NCBI GenBank assembly: GCA_035236585.1
Contig: CP141137.1
Coordinates: 49,064,057-49,128,056 of the forward strand
Source: Warburgia ugandensis
Taxonomy: Eukaryota; Streptophyta; Magnoliopsida; Canellales; Canellaceae
Length of the DNA stretch: 64,000 nt
Direction of reading: 5' to 3'
Shown here: in pieces, positions 46,414-57,200 of the stretch
Layout of the letters: each line of letters begins with the position of its first letter
Numbering within the stretch: the stretch's first letter is position 1
Notes under the pieces: model-generated
What the model was told of the DNA's origin: nothing
Databases searched by the model: none
The model's input: the letters and a program-made list of their open reading frames with translations, nothing else
Position numbers and translations under genes: made by a program

Positions 46414-46855
46414 GATACAGGGAAGAATACTTAAAGAAGTAAAGCTTGAAGACTTAGGAGCTCAAGATGGTAGAAGACTTGAAGAAAATAATCAATCAGG
46501 TATGACCCTTGAAGACATGTATTTTCATTTGAGAGCATTGTATTGTTTTAAGAGTTTTTAATGTAAGGTGAGGTTTGAACTTTGGATTATGTAATTTGGA
46601 CAATGGTTTGTAATTATAATACAGGGACTGTGTAAGAGTGAACTACTAGATGATTCCTGATATTCAATAAAATTTTATTTTATACAAAATGTCTATATGT
46701 ATTATGTATCTTAAGGTGAGACTTGGGTTTTGCTACAAACGAATTTAAAAGACAAGAATTTTTGTTGCATTATTTGAGAATTTTCTTTTACCATTAAGGG
46801 CCTCGCCTTTGAAAAATATTTTACAAAATATGTTACAAAAGTCTAGGTCGTCACA

Positions 46856-47624
46856 ATCGCACACACCATTTGTCCTTTCACATGCGTTACCTACATGTCA
46901 AAGGAACATGTATTGAAGCACAATAGACTTTTATAATTAGAGAAATCAAGCTTTTGGCTAGCTTGTATTTACCTCAAAATATGAAGAGAGGCAAGTTTGT
47001 ACAATTTGATTCGATGCATCTTGGTCAATGATGCTAGAATACAACTCGGGGACTGTGTAGAGTGTAGACGCATCATTAACATTTGAAAGTATGTACTTCC
47101 TTACAGATCACTCTTTAATTTCCTCCATTGTTAGCTAGCCCCATGTAGACCATTCGTCTTATACTCATCGAAGAAGTCAAAAGCAGACAATGGAGTAAAA
47201 ACAAACATTAGTCTATCTGAAATAAAACCAATTAAGGCACCTAGTATATTGTATGTAGCAAGCATTTACAAACCTTCACCATCTCTCATATTGCATCCTT
47301 TATTGATGGTGACACATGTCTCTAATCAATAATTGAGACTAGCACTATGCTTTTGACAGTGCTGCAAACGTAACTAGTGTAAGAATGTGCATTGCCCTTT
47401 ATTGTTGAACTGTACCATCTCTCTTATTCCCTTTGACTTTCTCTTGATAATATGCTCCATTTTTGTTGACCCTCTACCCTTTTTCTTAATGGGCATAATT
47501 GCATTGGACTGTTCTTCATGATGCACAACCTCATAATGTTCCATTTTTCCTGTACAAGTGAAAACAATACATTTAGAATATAACAACATATATATATATA
47601 TATTGGTTTAGAAAAAACCACCAT
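46856..47624 (-). pseudogene. CACTA accessory transposase-type gene, N-terminal exon
   Basis: On the minus strand 47589-47374 reads KMEHYEVVHHEEQSNAIMPI, then KKKGRGSTKMEHIIKRKSKG and FNNKGQC. The RGRGPTK-type motif followed by NEKGQP is characteristic of the N-terminal part of Transposase_24-type proteins in plant CACTA elements. The reading then decays (47370-46990) with stops. The chromovirus lies between this exon and the middle exons at 33340. I infer one gene of which the chromovirus occupies an intron or exon. Confidence 0.6.
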
Positions 47625-47781
47625 CTAAGTGCATAAATGGTGTACATAAATAGGCTACAACAATGTCCATTACATAGAATAATCAATTTAAATCATTTAC
47701 AATGATTAACTAATTAGAAAATCATGCACATAGTTAATAAGGCACGGTACTATTACTAGAAATGCGGACAGTTGCAACAAT

Positions 47782-49064
47782 CATACTTCAAGCAAGTATT
47801 TGCAAGCCTTTTTGAATGAAACCTCAAAATATAAAATATGGGTATTCTTAAACTCAATATATTCTATTTAGAATGATCAATTTCAAGAATTTACAGCTAT
47901 TAACGAATCAAAAAATGGCAAACATAGCAAAAATCTCATGGTTATGTTAATATTCACGCGAATTATAATAAACATACTTCAAGCAATTATTTCCGAGCCT
48001 TTTTGAATGCAACTTCAAAATCTAAAACATGGGACTTCTTAAACTCAATGTATTCTATCTAGAATGATCAATTTCAAGCATTTACAACTATTAACAAATT
48101 AGAAAATGACAAACATAGTAAAAATCGCATGGTAATGTTACTATTCATGCGGATTACAACAAAGCATAACTCAAGCAACTATTTGCAAACCTTTTTGTCA
48201 ATGAAACTTCAAAATCTAAAATATAGGTAGTATTAAAATCAATATATTCTATCTAGAATGATCAATTTCAAGCATTTACAACCATTAACAAATAAAAAAA
48301 TGACAAACACAGTAAAAATTGCATAGTAATGTTACTATTCACGTAGATTACAACAAGCATACTTCCAGCAACTATTTGCAAAACTTTTTGAATGAAACTT
48401 CAAAATCTAAAATATAGGTCTTCTTAAACTAAATTTATTTTACCTAGAGCAACCAAATTTAAGTATTACAATCATTAAAAAATTAGAAAATGACAAACAT
48501 AGTAAATATCACATTATAATGTTACTATTTTAATGCATATTACAATGGGCATATTTTAAGCAAGTATTTGCAAGCTTTTTTGAATGAAACTTCAAAATCT
48601 AAAACATGGGTATTCTTAAATTCAATGTATTCTATCTAGAATGATCAATTTCAAGCATTTACAACCATTAATGAATCAAAAAATGAGGAACATAGTAAAA
48701 ATTGAATGGTAATGTTACAATTCACACAGATTACAATAAGCATACTTCAAGCAACTATTTGCAAGCCTTTATGAATGAAAATTCAAAATCTAAAATATGG
48801 GTATTCTTAAATTCAATGAATTCCATCTAGAATGATTAATTTAAAGCATTTACAACCATTAGCGAATCAGAAAATGACAAACATAGTAAAAATCGAATGG
48901 TAATGTTATTCACATGGATTACAACAAGCATACTTCAAGCAACTATTTGTAAACCTTTTTCAATGAAACTTCAAAATCTAAAAAATGAGTCTTCTTAAAC
49001 TTAATGTATTCTATCTAGAATGATCAATTTCAAGATTTTACAACCATTAAAGAAATAGAAAATT
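47782..49064. repeat. Tandem repeat, period about 190 bp, 6.7 copies
   Basis: Units begin with 'catacttcaagcaa' near 47782, 47973, 48165, 48358, 48550, 48741 and 48929. Each contains, in order, TTTGAATGAAACTTCAAAAT, 'tattctatctagaatgatca', TTTACAACCATTAA and 'gacaaacatagtaaaaatcg'. The array lies upstream of the N-terminal exon of the CACTA accessory gene. Internally each unit also carries the short inverted pair TCTAGA / 'attctatctagaat'. Confidence 0.9.
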
Positions 49065-49127
49065 AAGAAAAGAGAGAGATCCAACCTAATGAGAGGAAAC
49101 TGATCACCAAGAGTGCAAGGAGAGGTG

Positions 49128-49405
49128 TGTGTTTGGTTTCTCCTTTCCTCCTCCTCTTCTTCTCCTTCTCCTCCATCTTCTTCTTAAGGTTTTTAGGTTA
49201 GAAAAATTCATGGGGGTAGGAGAGGGGGCATGTGAAATCTCACCTCTCCTCTCCTCTTCCTCCTCCTCTTCTTCTTCTTCCCTCTTTCTCTTTCTCTCTC
49301 TCTCTTTCTCCCATCCTCTTCTTCTTCTTCTTCTTCTTCTTCTTCTTTTCCTTAAGGGTTTTGGGGTGAAAATTTCCAGGGGGAGGAGGAGGGGGCATGC
49401 CATTT
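49128..49405. repeat. Pyrimidine-rich duplicated block
   Basis: Two copies of a CTTCTT-rich run followed by 'cttaaggKttttRggt' and 'gggggaggaggagggggcatg' (ends near 49232 and 49400). Lys/Arg/Glu and Ser/Leu frames through it are low-complexity artefacts. Confidence 0.75.
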
Positions 49406-49424
49406 TGAGTTTTAAATGTTATTA

Positions 49425-49505
49425 ATATAGGATGGTTTTTATGAAATCATCCTATATTTTAATCATTATATAAGATGATTTTTAATAAACCATCCTACAT
49501 TAAAG
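49425..49505. repeat. CACTA subterminal-type palindromes, second block
   Basis: ATATAGGATGGTTTTTATGA paired with AAATCATCCTATAT, then ATAAGATGATTTTTAAT with AAACCATCCTACAT: two units of the same palindrome family as 30320-30800. No CACTA terminus is visible beside them. This may be the decayed far end of a first CACTA element (30305 to about 49510), which would make the Tnp2 gene to the right part of a second one. Confidence 0.6.
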
Positions 49506-49779
49506 GTTCACTTTCTCACCGACTCGTCCCTACACCTAATTTTTTTTTTTAATAATAAAATTATATTTATTACTAACTGTCTTATATGAATTAAAGTAGT
49601 TTCAGTAGTTTTTTTAGCTCCTAAAATCTTAAGAACCTGTGAAGTCAGGGGTTATCTTGTCATTTATTTCATTGACGTTTAACCAGTGTTTGGCATGACA
49701 CATGATATGTAAACTTAATTGATTAATTAAATTATTTTTCATACATCAAATGATACAAATGCTTTAATTTGTCCCCTCA

Positions 49780-51540
49780 TATACAATTAGATTCAACCCA
49801 AGCACCCTCCTCACCTACATCATGCACATACATCTCACTTGCCCTAATTAGATCGATTGATGGCATTGTTGTTGTAATTGAAGGGTAATCAATTGCCGTG
49901 TCACCTAGGTTGTCTTCATCATAGAAATCCCTTGGAGAGGCTAATAAAATAGTTGATCATCTCATTTCGTGTACATTTATTACATAAAATACCTATTTTG
50001 CTTGACATGCCAAAATAAACTAGTCATTTTGATAGTTGATCTTATTGAGGTCAACCAATGTCAAGCCAAGGGCATTAGTTCTTATGCTATCTTTGTTGTG
50101 TTCCACCCAATCACACGTAAACACAAGCACAGTTCTATAGGTATAATCTATCTCTCATATCTCGTGTATAAGCCTATAATAAGTATAATTAGCTACAATT
50201 GGCTTGTTGTCCTTTGAACTGGAAAAGAAAGTAACTTTAGCAACTAAACTAACACCACTACCTTATTGTGCTCTTAACTTATCACGGTCTTTTGGGTGAA
50301 AGTGATAACCATTGATGGCATATCCAACATACTTTATTACTTGTGGTCAAGGTCCCATTGCCATTCAATCCAAGCATTTAGAAATACTATGACTTGGAAC
50401 ATCTCCCTGATCTAAAACCTGTATGTAATAATATACTAATTAAAATGATTAATTAATGTATACTCCCATATACTAATATACAAATCAATTAATTAATTCA
50501 TTATAGAGAACTATTCAATGTAATTAAATACCTTCTAACGAAGACAAGTCATGAAGGAACAACAATGCTCATCTTTTAGCCACTTCTCTTTCTGTGCATC
50601 TCTTGGATACGTCTCTTTTAGAAAGTCCATGTGCGTACTACATAATGATCAGAGATGAAAATTATATAACATGCCTGCATTAATAATGGTACATTACGTA
50701 CATACCCTTTCCTATAATATATATATGGCTAAGCTTTAATAACATTAATGATTCTATTAATTAATGTAAAAGAAACCAAGAGAGAATATTAGTTATGTAC
50801 TCAATGTATGGCTAGACTTCATTAACATTAATATTTCGCAAGACATAAAGGTGTGCCTGCTCCCATTCCTTGTAATCAATGGTCAACCCATGACCACTAG
50901 ACAGAGGTTCTACAACTCATGGATCAATTAACGTACCTAAATGTTTCTTTCTTGGGATTCTAATAGCATCCACTCCTGATAAATACTTAGTGCAAAACTC
51001 AACTGCTTTTTTACAATGTAACAATTCACCAATACACCCTTCCTGCTTACTATGATTCTGTACATACCATTTTAACACCTTCATGTACCTTCTAAATGGG
51101 TACAACCATTACAAATAAACAGGTCCACACAACTTAACCTCATCAATGAGGTGCACTGTTAAGTGTACCATGATATCGAAGAAGGATGGTGGAAAGATTG
51201 TCTCAAACTCATATAAGGTTATCACTAAATGCTCTTGGATTTCTTGTAATGTAGAAGTATCCAGGACCTTCTTGCACAAAGCATTAAAGAAGTAACAGAA
51301 TTTAGTAATAGATTCTCTAACTTTATCTGCAACACTAAACGTATTGCTATGAGAAGAAGTTGTTGCATTAATGCATGACAATCGTGAGACTTCATCCTTA
51401 ATAGTTTCAACTCTTCCATGAAGACAATGTTTTTAAAGCTTGAAGAGTACCCATCTATAGCTTTGATATCTAATAGGGTTTTACACACTATTCTTCTCTC
51501 CTCTCTACCAAGTATATAATTTGCTTTAGGCAAGTATATT
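49780..51540 (-). pseudogene. CACTA transposase (Tnp2), C-terminal half
   Basis: Minus strand, in order: 51533-51225 YILGREERRIVCKTLLDIKA, ELKLLRMKSHDCHALMQQLL; 51381-51109 ITKFCYFFNALCKKVLD, FFDIMVHLTVHLIDEVKLCG (DUF4218 hallmark); 51105-50917 YPFRRYMKVLKWYVQN, EFCTKYLSGVDAI; 50640-50560 HMDFLKETYPRDAQ-like; about 50330-50200 YAINGYHFHPKDRDKLR, GVSLVAKVTFFSSSKD (DUF4216); end near 49790 with GDTAIDYPSITTTMPSIDLI. Most frames are interrupted. In live elements the protein cuts CACTA ends. The N-terminal half is absent here but lies on the other strand at 51975. Confidence 0.88.
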
Positions 51541-51965
51541 CAAAGACCATCAAAATAATTTTGGAGACTTTGTCTCCATATCAAGACATTCAAAGACTTG
51601 AGACAATATAAAAGATATAATATTTTCAAGACAAATAATTTAAAAATAATATGACTATTTACTCCAATCACAATCTGCAATCTAATATACACAACATATG
51701 TATACAAGTCCAAGTCAGATTGATAAGTCAAAATTAAATGGTCAGATAGTCTAAACATCAACTACTAAAACAAAATGCTATACAAAATATACATCTATAC
51801 CATTGGCTCATACAGCTGCAACTCAAGTCTAAAATGCTCCAACTACTAGCTATCTTACTCATGCAAGTCACTACTTCATATATGAGATATTGTAAATGAT
51901 TACAATGTCTCAACAAGCTATTGCTAGTGTAAGTGATAGCTCACATTTAATAGTTTTCATGATTT
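51541..51965 (-). repeat. Fragment of a chromovirus LTR (3' part, minus strand)
   Basis: It contains the hairpin TGAGATATTGTAAATGATTACAATGTCTCA (51883-51912) followed by CAAGCTATTGCTAGTG, the same block as in the solo LTRs at 3795 and 13590. The preceding 340 bp have the texture of the 3' LTR region in inverse orientation. No LTR terminus is visible, so it is a fragment. It lies exactly between the two halves of Tnp2. Confidence 0.6.
51883..51912 (-). other. Conserved LTR hairpin, fifth copy
   Basis: A TGAGATATTGTAA arm paired with TTACAATGTCTCA with a short loop. One G-T pair in the stem. Confidence 0.75.
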
Positions 51966-51974
51966 TAAATGAAA

Positions 51975-53685
51975 ATGAACAAATATGCTTGGATGTGTGT
52001 GGAAAGATCATCAAGGGAATATGAGGAGGGAATAGAAAAGTTCATTGAGTTTGCAATTTGGGTAGGTGGTGATTGCAATAAAATGCAATATCCATGCTCA
52101 AGATGTGGAAACCTAAAAAATTACTGTCGGTGACTTGAGAGAACATTTGTGCTTCAATGGAGTTGATGAAAGTTATCACCCTTGGATGTGGCATGGAGAG
52201 AAAATGCCTCATAGGCCCTTGAGAAGGGTTGAAGTGTATATGAAGAAGAAGCTACTCTAGAAAATGGTGAAGATAGTAGGATAACTGTACCTATGTTTCG
52301 AGATGTATACAATGAGTTCCTAGACAACTCAGTACAATTTCAAGCTGCGTTGGAGGAAGCCGACGAGCCATTATACATTGGATGTACAGATTATACTAAG
52401 TTGTCTACAACTTTACAATGTGAAGTCAAGATTTAGTATTTCATATCATGGTTTTACAGAATTGTTGAAAGTCATTAGTAAAATGCTACCTAAGGAGAAT
52501 AAATTGGTTAGGTCAACATGGGAGGCAAAGAAAACCTTAGCTACAATAGGCTTAAAGTATGAAAAGATACATGCATGTCCAAATGATTGTATCTTGTACA
52601 GAAAGGAGCACAAAGACAAAATTATATATCCAACTTGTGGATATTCAAGATGAAAGATCAGGAAGAATTCAAGTGATCAGGAAGTGAAAGATGTCCCCAC
52701 AAAAGTCCTATAGTATTTTCCCCTTATTTCAAAATTCTAAAGAACATTTCGTATTAAAGAAATAGCAAAGAAACTAGTATGGCATACTGAGGAGAGAGTG
52801 GGTGCTAACTATTTACTCCATGCAGCAAATAGCCATGCGTGGAAGCTTGTAGACTTTATTTGGCCCGATTTTGGGGAAGAACCCAAAAACCTACAACTTG
52901 CAATATCTACATATGGGATTAATCCTCATGGTTCTATGAGCAGCATGTATTGTTGTTGGCATGTTATAACAGTTGTTACAACTGTTCATTATTGTTGTGC
53001 ATGAAGAAGAAGTTCATGATGTTAACTATGTTAATATAGGGTCTCAAGCAACTTGGGAATGACATCAATGCATACTTGGCTCTGTTGATCCCTTAGGACA
53101 TTGTGGGAAGTAGGGGTTGAAGCATATGACGCATACAAGAAAGAGACATTCACCCTTAAGGCTATACTACTAAGGATAATAAGTGACGTTCCTGTACACA
53201 GTAATTTGACTAGATGCATAGTTAATGGATACAATGCCTGTCGTATTTGTAGTGACCAAACTTGTGACACATGACTTCAACATGGTAGGAAGATGACATT
53301 CCTATGCCATAGAAGATGGTTGCATAGAAACCATCCATACCATTTTAAAAAGGAGGAATTTGATGGTAGTGTGAAGATTAGGACAGCTCCAAGGAGGTTG
53401 ACTAGACGACAAGTATTGGAACAAGTTGAAAACCTTGATGTATCATGGGGGAAGAAGACAAAGGCAACTTTACGTACAAATGAAAGCAACTCTATGGTAG
53501 AAGAAGTCAATATTCTTTGAACTTGTATACTGAAAATCCTTACACGTGCAGAATGTGCTTGATGTCATGCACATTGAGAAGAATGTCTGTGAAAGCTTGA
53601 CTGGTACCTTACTTAACATGCTGAAAAAAATAAAGGAAGGACTTGCAGCTCGAATGGATCACATGACAATGGGTTTGAATTAATG
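51975..53685 (+). pseudogene. CACTA transposase (Tnp2), N-terminal half
   Basis: Plus strand: 51985-52110 reads AWMCVERSSREYEEGIEKFI, then CSRCGN (transposase-associated N-terminal domain); 52150-52200 GVDESYHPWMWHGE; 52378-52653 ISYHGFTELLKVISKMLPKE, KYEKIHACPNDCILYRKEHK, then CGYSR; 52740-52990 GANYLLHAANSHAWKLVDFI, NPHGSMSSMY; 53090-53280 DAYKKETFTLKAILLRIISD, YNACRICSDQTCDT; 53293-53520 MTFLCHRRWLHRNHPYHFKK; 53545-53685 VLDVMHIEKNVCESLTGTLL then KIKEGLAARMD. The order is right for Tnp2, with about ten stops or shifts. It ends within some 20 codons of where the minus-strand half (51540) begins. Confidence 0.88.
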
Positions 53686-53699
53686 AACTTTCAAAATTT

Positions 53700-54480
53700 C
53701 TCACAATACAAATAAGGAGAAATGATCAATTAATGAACTTTTGACTATGTGTGTTTATGAAGGAGAGAGATTAGATCAAGATATGGATGAGAGTGCCCAT
53801 ATAGCGATCTGTAAAACAGGACAAAAGGTAAGTCATTCATAAGAAAGCTAAAGGCAAAGCTATAGCCCTTACAGACAAGAAGGAGGCTATGAGGTATTTC
53901 TTTTGCATAAAGAAGGGACACATGAAGAAAGATTTTCCTAAAAGGAAGGCTTGGCTGGAAAAGAAAGGTAATCTCAATTCTTTTATATGTTATGAATCTA
54001 ATAAGGTTGATGTTTCGCATACTACATGGTGGATTAATTCTAGTTCTACAACTCATATTTGTAATACCATGCTGGGTTTTCTAAACCAAAGGAGACCGAT
54101 GGACAGTTAATAGAGCATCTATTCAAGAAACATGATGCGTTCACTTGTTAAAGCAGTGTGGACGTATAGACTAATTTTGAAAATTGGTCTTGTATTGGAT
54201 TTGGAAAGAACCTTTTATATTCCTAAGTTTTATAGGAATTTAATTTCTGTATCTAAACTTGCTCCACTTGGATTTTCCTTCTACTTTCATAAATCTTACT
54301 TTAATTTATATAAAAATTCAGTAGTTATTGGAAATTGTACAATCGATGACGATTTATTCAAAATTCATTTAAATAATGATGTCTCTAATGAAGTCATGGC
54401 TGTGCATGGTAATGCTAGTATTAAGCGTAACATTATAGATGAGAAATCTTCTATGTTGTGACACCAGAGATTAGGACATA
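53700..54480 (+). pseudogene. Copia gag end and protease remnant
   Basis: 53750-53990: EGERLDQDMDESAHIA, then RYFFCIKKGHMKKDFPKRKA at 53889, a zinc knuckle in which two of three Cys are lost (Tyr and Phe). 54020-54060: WWINSSSTTHICNTM, the protease box, where the usual DSGAT is NSSST, so the catalytic Asp is gone. 54132-54461 continues with RTFYIPKFYRNLISVSKLAP. Inactive. Confidence 0.85.
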
Positions 54481-55460
54481 TCTTCATTGATAGAATTAAA
54501 AGATTAATAAAAGAGAGAGTTCTTAAGACTCTTAATTTTTCAAATTTTGATTCATGTGTGGACTACATTAAAGACAAGAAAACCAATAAGTCAAAAAAGG
54601 GTGCTAAGAGGAGTTCTGACATATTAGAGATTATACATGCTGATATTTGTTGTCCTAACATGAGCTTGGATGGTTAGAAATACATTACCTTTATAGATGA
54701 TTGCTTATAATTTATGTATCTCTACTTGCTTCATAACAAGAGTGATGCATTGGATGATTTTAAAATATATAAAGAAAATGTAGAGAAACAATGTGGCAAA
54801 CAAATTAAAATCGAGATCTGATAAAGGTGGCGAATACTATGGTAGGCACACAGGGACTGGACAGATACTTGGTTCATTTGCTAAGTTTCTCCAAGAGTAA
54901 GGTATTATAGCTCAAAATACCTTACCTAGCTCACTAGATCAAAATGGTGTAGCATAAAGAAAAAATAGGACTTTAATGAACATGGGGAGGAGTATACTTG
55001 GCAACTATAATCTTCCTTTGTCATTATGGAGTGAAGCTCTAAAAACAACATCATATATATTAAACTGAGTTCTAATCAAGGCTGTTTCTAAAATGCCATT
55101 TGTATTATGGAAAGGTTGAAAACCGAGTTTGAGACATATACATGTTTAGGGTTGTCCAGCTAAAGTTAGAGTTTACAATCCATATGAAAAGAAATTGGAC
55201 TCGAGGACTATGAGTGCATATTTTATTAGATTTGTTGAAAAGTCTAAGGGATACAGACTTTATCATCTATCCTATAATAGTAGAATTGTGGAAACAAGAA
55301 ATGCTAAATTTCTTGTGAATAACGTTGTTAGTGGGAGTTATCAACCTCAAAACTTAATTTTTGAGGAAAATCATTTTTCTGATTCAACTCTTACATCAAG
55401 TAATAAACTGGTTATTATTAATGATACCCATCAAAATATGATGGAAATTAGATAACCAGT
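54460..55460 (+). pseudogene. Copia integrase remnant
   Basis: HQRLGHIFIDRIKRLIKE (pre-integrase, 54461-54510), then ILEIIHADICCP (54620-54660), YITFIDDCL (54680-54710), DKGGEYYGRHTGTGQILGSF (54820-54880), QNTLPSSLDQNGVA (54915-54955), NRTLMNMGRSILGNYNLPLS, LWSEALKTTSYILN (to 55065) and 55195-55455 SRTMSAYFIRFVEKSKGYRL. In-frame stops lie at about 54676, 54708, 54819, 54897 and 54954. It once joined the element DNA into the host chromosome. Confidence 0.85.
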
Positions 55461-55739
55461 TGTTGAAAATTTAGGTCAGGCTGATAACGTTTTAGTAGAT
55501 TCCATTGATCATCAACCACAACAAGTTAATGATAAGTGCCTCCACAAGAGGCTAATGATGTACCTTCGAGGAGATCTACTAGAGTAAAGAAATCAGTAAT
55601 TTCGATTGATTACATTGTCTACCTACAAGAATCTGACTATGACATTAGCACTGAAAATGACCCTGAGACATTTTCACAAGCTATGACTAGTAAATCTAAA
55701 ATGGCATGATGCTATGAAAAATAAGATGGAATCTGTGAC

Positions 55740-56700
55740 AAATAGTCAAGTCTGGGGTCTATAAAGTTGCCTAATACGGTAAAGACCATTGGTTGTGAAT
55801 GGGCTTTTAAAACCAAGAAAGACTCATTCGGAAACATTGAGCGATACAAGGCTAAACTTATTGTAAAAGAATTCACACAAAAGAAAGGAAACAATTGTCG
55901 AGAAACATTTTTCCTTGTTTCTAAAAGGGATTCTTTCCATATTATCATGGCATTAGTTGCATATTTTAACTTAGATTTACATCAGATGGATGTGAAAATG
56001 GCTTTCCTCAATGGTGATTTAGAGGAAGATGTTTATATGAAACAACCTAAGGGTTTTGTCTTAAGTGATGGTCATCATTTAGTTTGCAAGCTTAAAAAGT
56101 CTATCTATGGACTAAAACAAGCCTCCCATTTGTGGTATTTAAAATTTCATGATGTTATCTCTTCATTTAATTTCGTAGAGAACATTATGGATGAATGTAT
56201 ATATCACAAGGTTAGTGGGAGCAAGATCATTTTCTTAGTCCAATACGTGGATGAGATTTTGTTTGCAACTAATGATATGGGATTGCTATATGAGCTGAAA
56301 TAATTTCTTCCTCAAAACTGTGATATGATGGATATGAGTGAGGCATCTTATGTCATTAGCATTAAGATTGATAGAAACAGGTCTCAGGATATCTTAGGCT
56401 TGTCTCAGGAAGCCTATATCAACAAGGTTCTTAAGAGATTCTAGATGAAAGATTGTTCACCTAGTATAATACCTAATGTTAAGGATGATAGATTCAATTT
56501 GAATCAATATCCCAAAAATGACCTTGAAAGAGAACAGATTAAAAACATTTCTTATGCTTCAGCTATTGGAAGCCTAATGCATGCTTAGGTCAATACTAGA
56601 CTAGACATTGCATTTGCAGTTAGAATGTTAGAAAGATATCAAAGTAACCCAGGCTTGGACCACTAGAAAGCTGCAAAGAAGGTCATGAGATACCTTTAAG
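55740..56700 (+). pseudogene. Copia reverse transcriptase, long open segment
   Basis: The 178-codon frame 55767-56303 holds CEWAFKTKKDSFGNIERYKA, FNLDLHQMDVKMAFLNGDLE, EEDVYMKQPKGFV, SIYGLKQASHLWY and the catalytic box QYVDEILFATND: YVDE in place of YVDD, so the second Asp is Glu. It stops at 56301 and goes on in the same style to 56700 (SYVISIKIDRNRSQ, SYASAIGSLMHA*VNTRLDI) with further stops at 56443, 56587, 56665 and 56698. Confidence 0.9.
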
Positions 56701-56714
56701 GGATTAATGATTTC

Positions 56715-57200
56715 ATGCTTACATATAGACGGACCAATAACTTAGAGGTTGTTGGATATTCAGATTCAGACTTTGCTGGTTATGTTGATTCTAGCAAATC
56801 AATATTTAGATATGTCTTCTTATTTGCTGGAGGAGCTATATCTTGGAGAAGTGCAAAGAAATCTTTGATTGCTACTTCTACTATGGAAGTTGAGTTTGTT
56901 TCTTACTTTGAGACAACAAAACAAGGTATTTGGTTGAAGAGTTTCTTCTCTGGGCTTCAAGTTGTTGATTCCATCTATAGGCCATTGAAGATTTATTATG
57001 ACAATTCAGCTACTATGTTCTTTGCTAAGAATAATAAGAGTGGAAGTCAAAGTAAGCACATTGACATGAAGTTCTTAGCAGTCAGAGAGCATGTTAAAAG
57101 GAATGAAGTGCTCATTGAACACATTCGTACTGAGCTGATGATTGCAGATTCTTTGACAAAAGGCATGCCACTAAAGTTGTTTAAGGATCATGTAATGTGA
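56715..57200 (+). pseudogene. Copia RNase H, intact 161-codon frame
   Basis: VVGYSDSDFAGYVDSSKSIF, GGAISWRSAKKSLIATSTME, VEFVSY, IYYDNSATMFFAKNNKSGSQ, SKHIDMKFLAVREHV, IADSLTKGMPLKLFKDHV: the complete copia RNase H and C-terminus without a stop. The first Asp (SDSDFAG), the Glu (MEVEF) and the Asp (YYDNSA) are present. It ends with TGA at the normal C-terminus. Not expressed as part of a working polyprotein, given the stops upstream. Confidence 0.9.

Larger units (their letters stand above)
33646..46855 (+). mobile_element. Ty3/gypsy chromovirus (Tekay/Del clade), 13.2 kb, both LTRs present
   Basis: Layout: 5' LTR (33646-38115), Met-tRNA primer site (38118-38130), gag (38241-39340), protease, RT, RNase H, integrase and chromodomain (39345-42650), polypurine tract (42726-42736), 3' LTR (42738-46855). 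The order integrase after RNase H defines gypsy; two zinc knuckles in gag and the C-terminal chromodomain fit the Tekay/Del chromoviruses. It sits inside the CACTA gene. Flanking pentamers GTTGC (33641-33645) and ATCGC (46856-46860) differ by two transitions and may be a decayed target duplication. Stops in every domain make it inactive. Confidence 0.92.
42738..46855 (+). repeat. 3' LTR of the chromovirus (4,118 bp)
   Basis: From TGTAACACCCCTAAC to TAGGTCGTCACA. It aligns with the 5' LTR end to end except for two large indels and a longer (TAA)n run (45808-45858, about 17 units). The promoter TATA (GCCTATAAATACC, 43294) is intact here. Base differences are numerous, including many transitions, which points to an old insertion. 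Confidence 0.92.

Noticed and set aside
33641..46860. A perfect target duplication for the full chromovirus
   Set aside because: Flanks GTTGC and ATCGC share only three of five bases; reported as a possible decayed duplication only.
47782..49064. Regularly spaced repeats considered as a CRISPR array
   Set aside because: Units are about 190 bp, contiguous without spacers, in a plant context inside a CACTA element.
49104..49425. Arg/Glu-rich frames that could look like a nuclear protein
   Set aside because: Low-complexity CTTCTT tract; both strands open because of composition.
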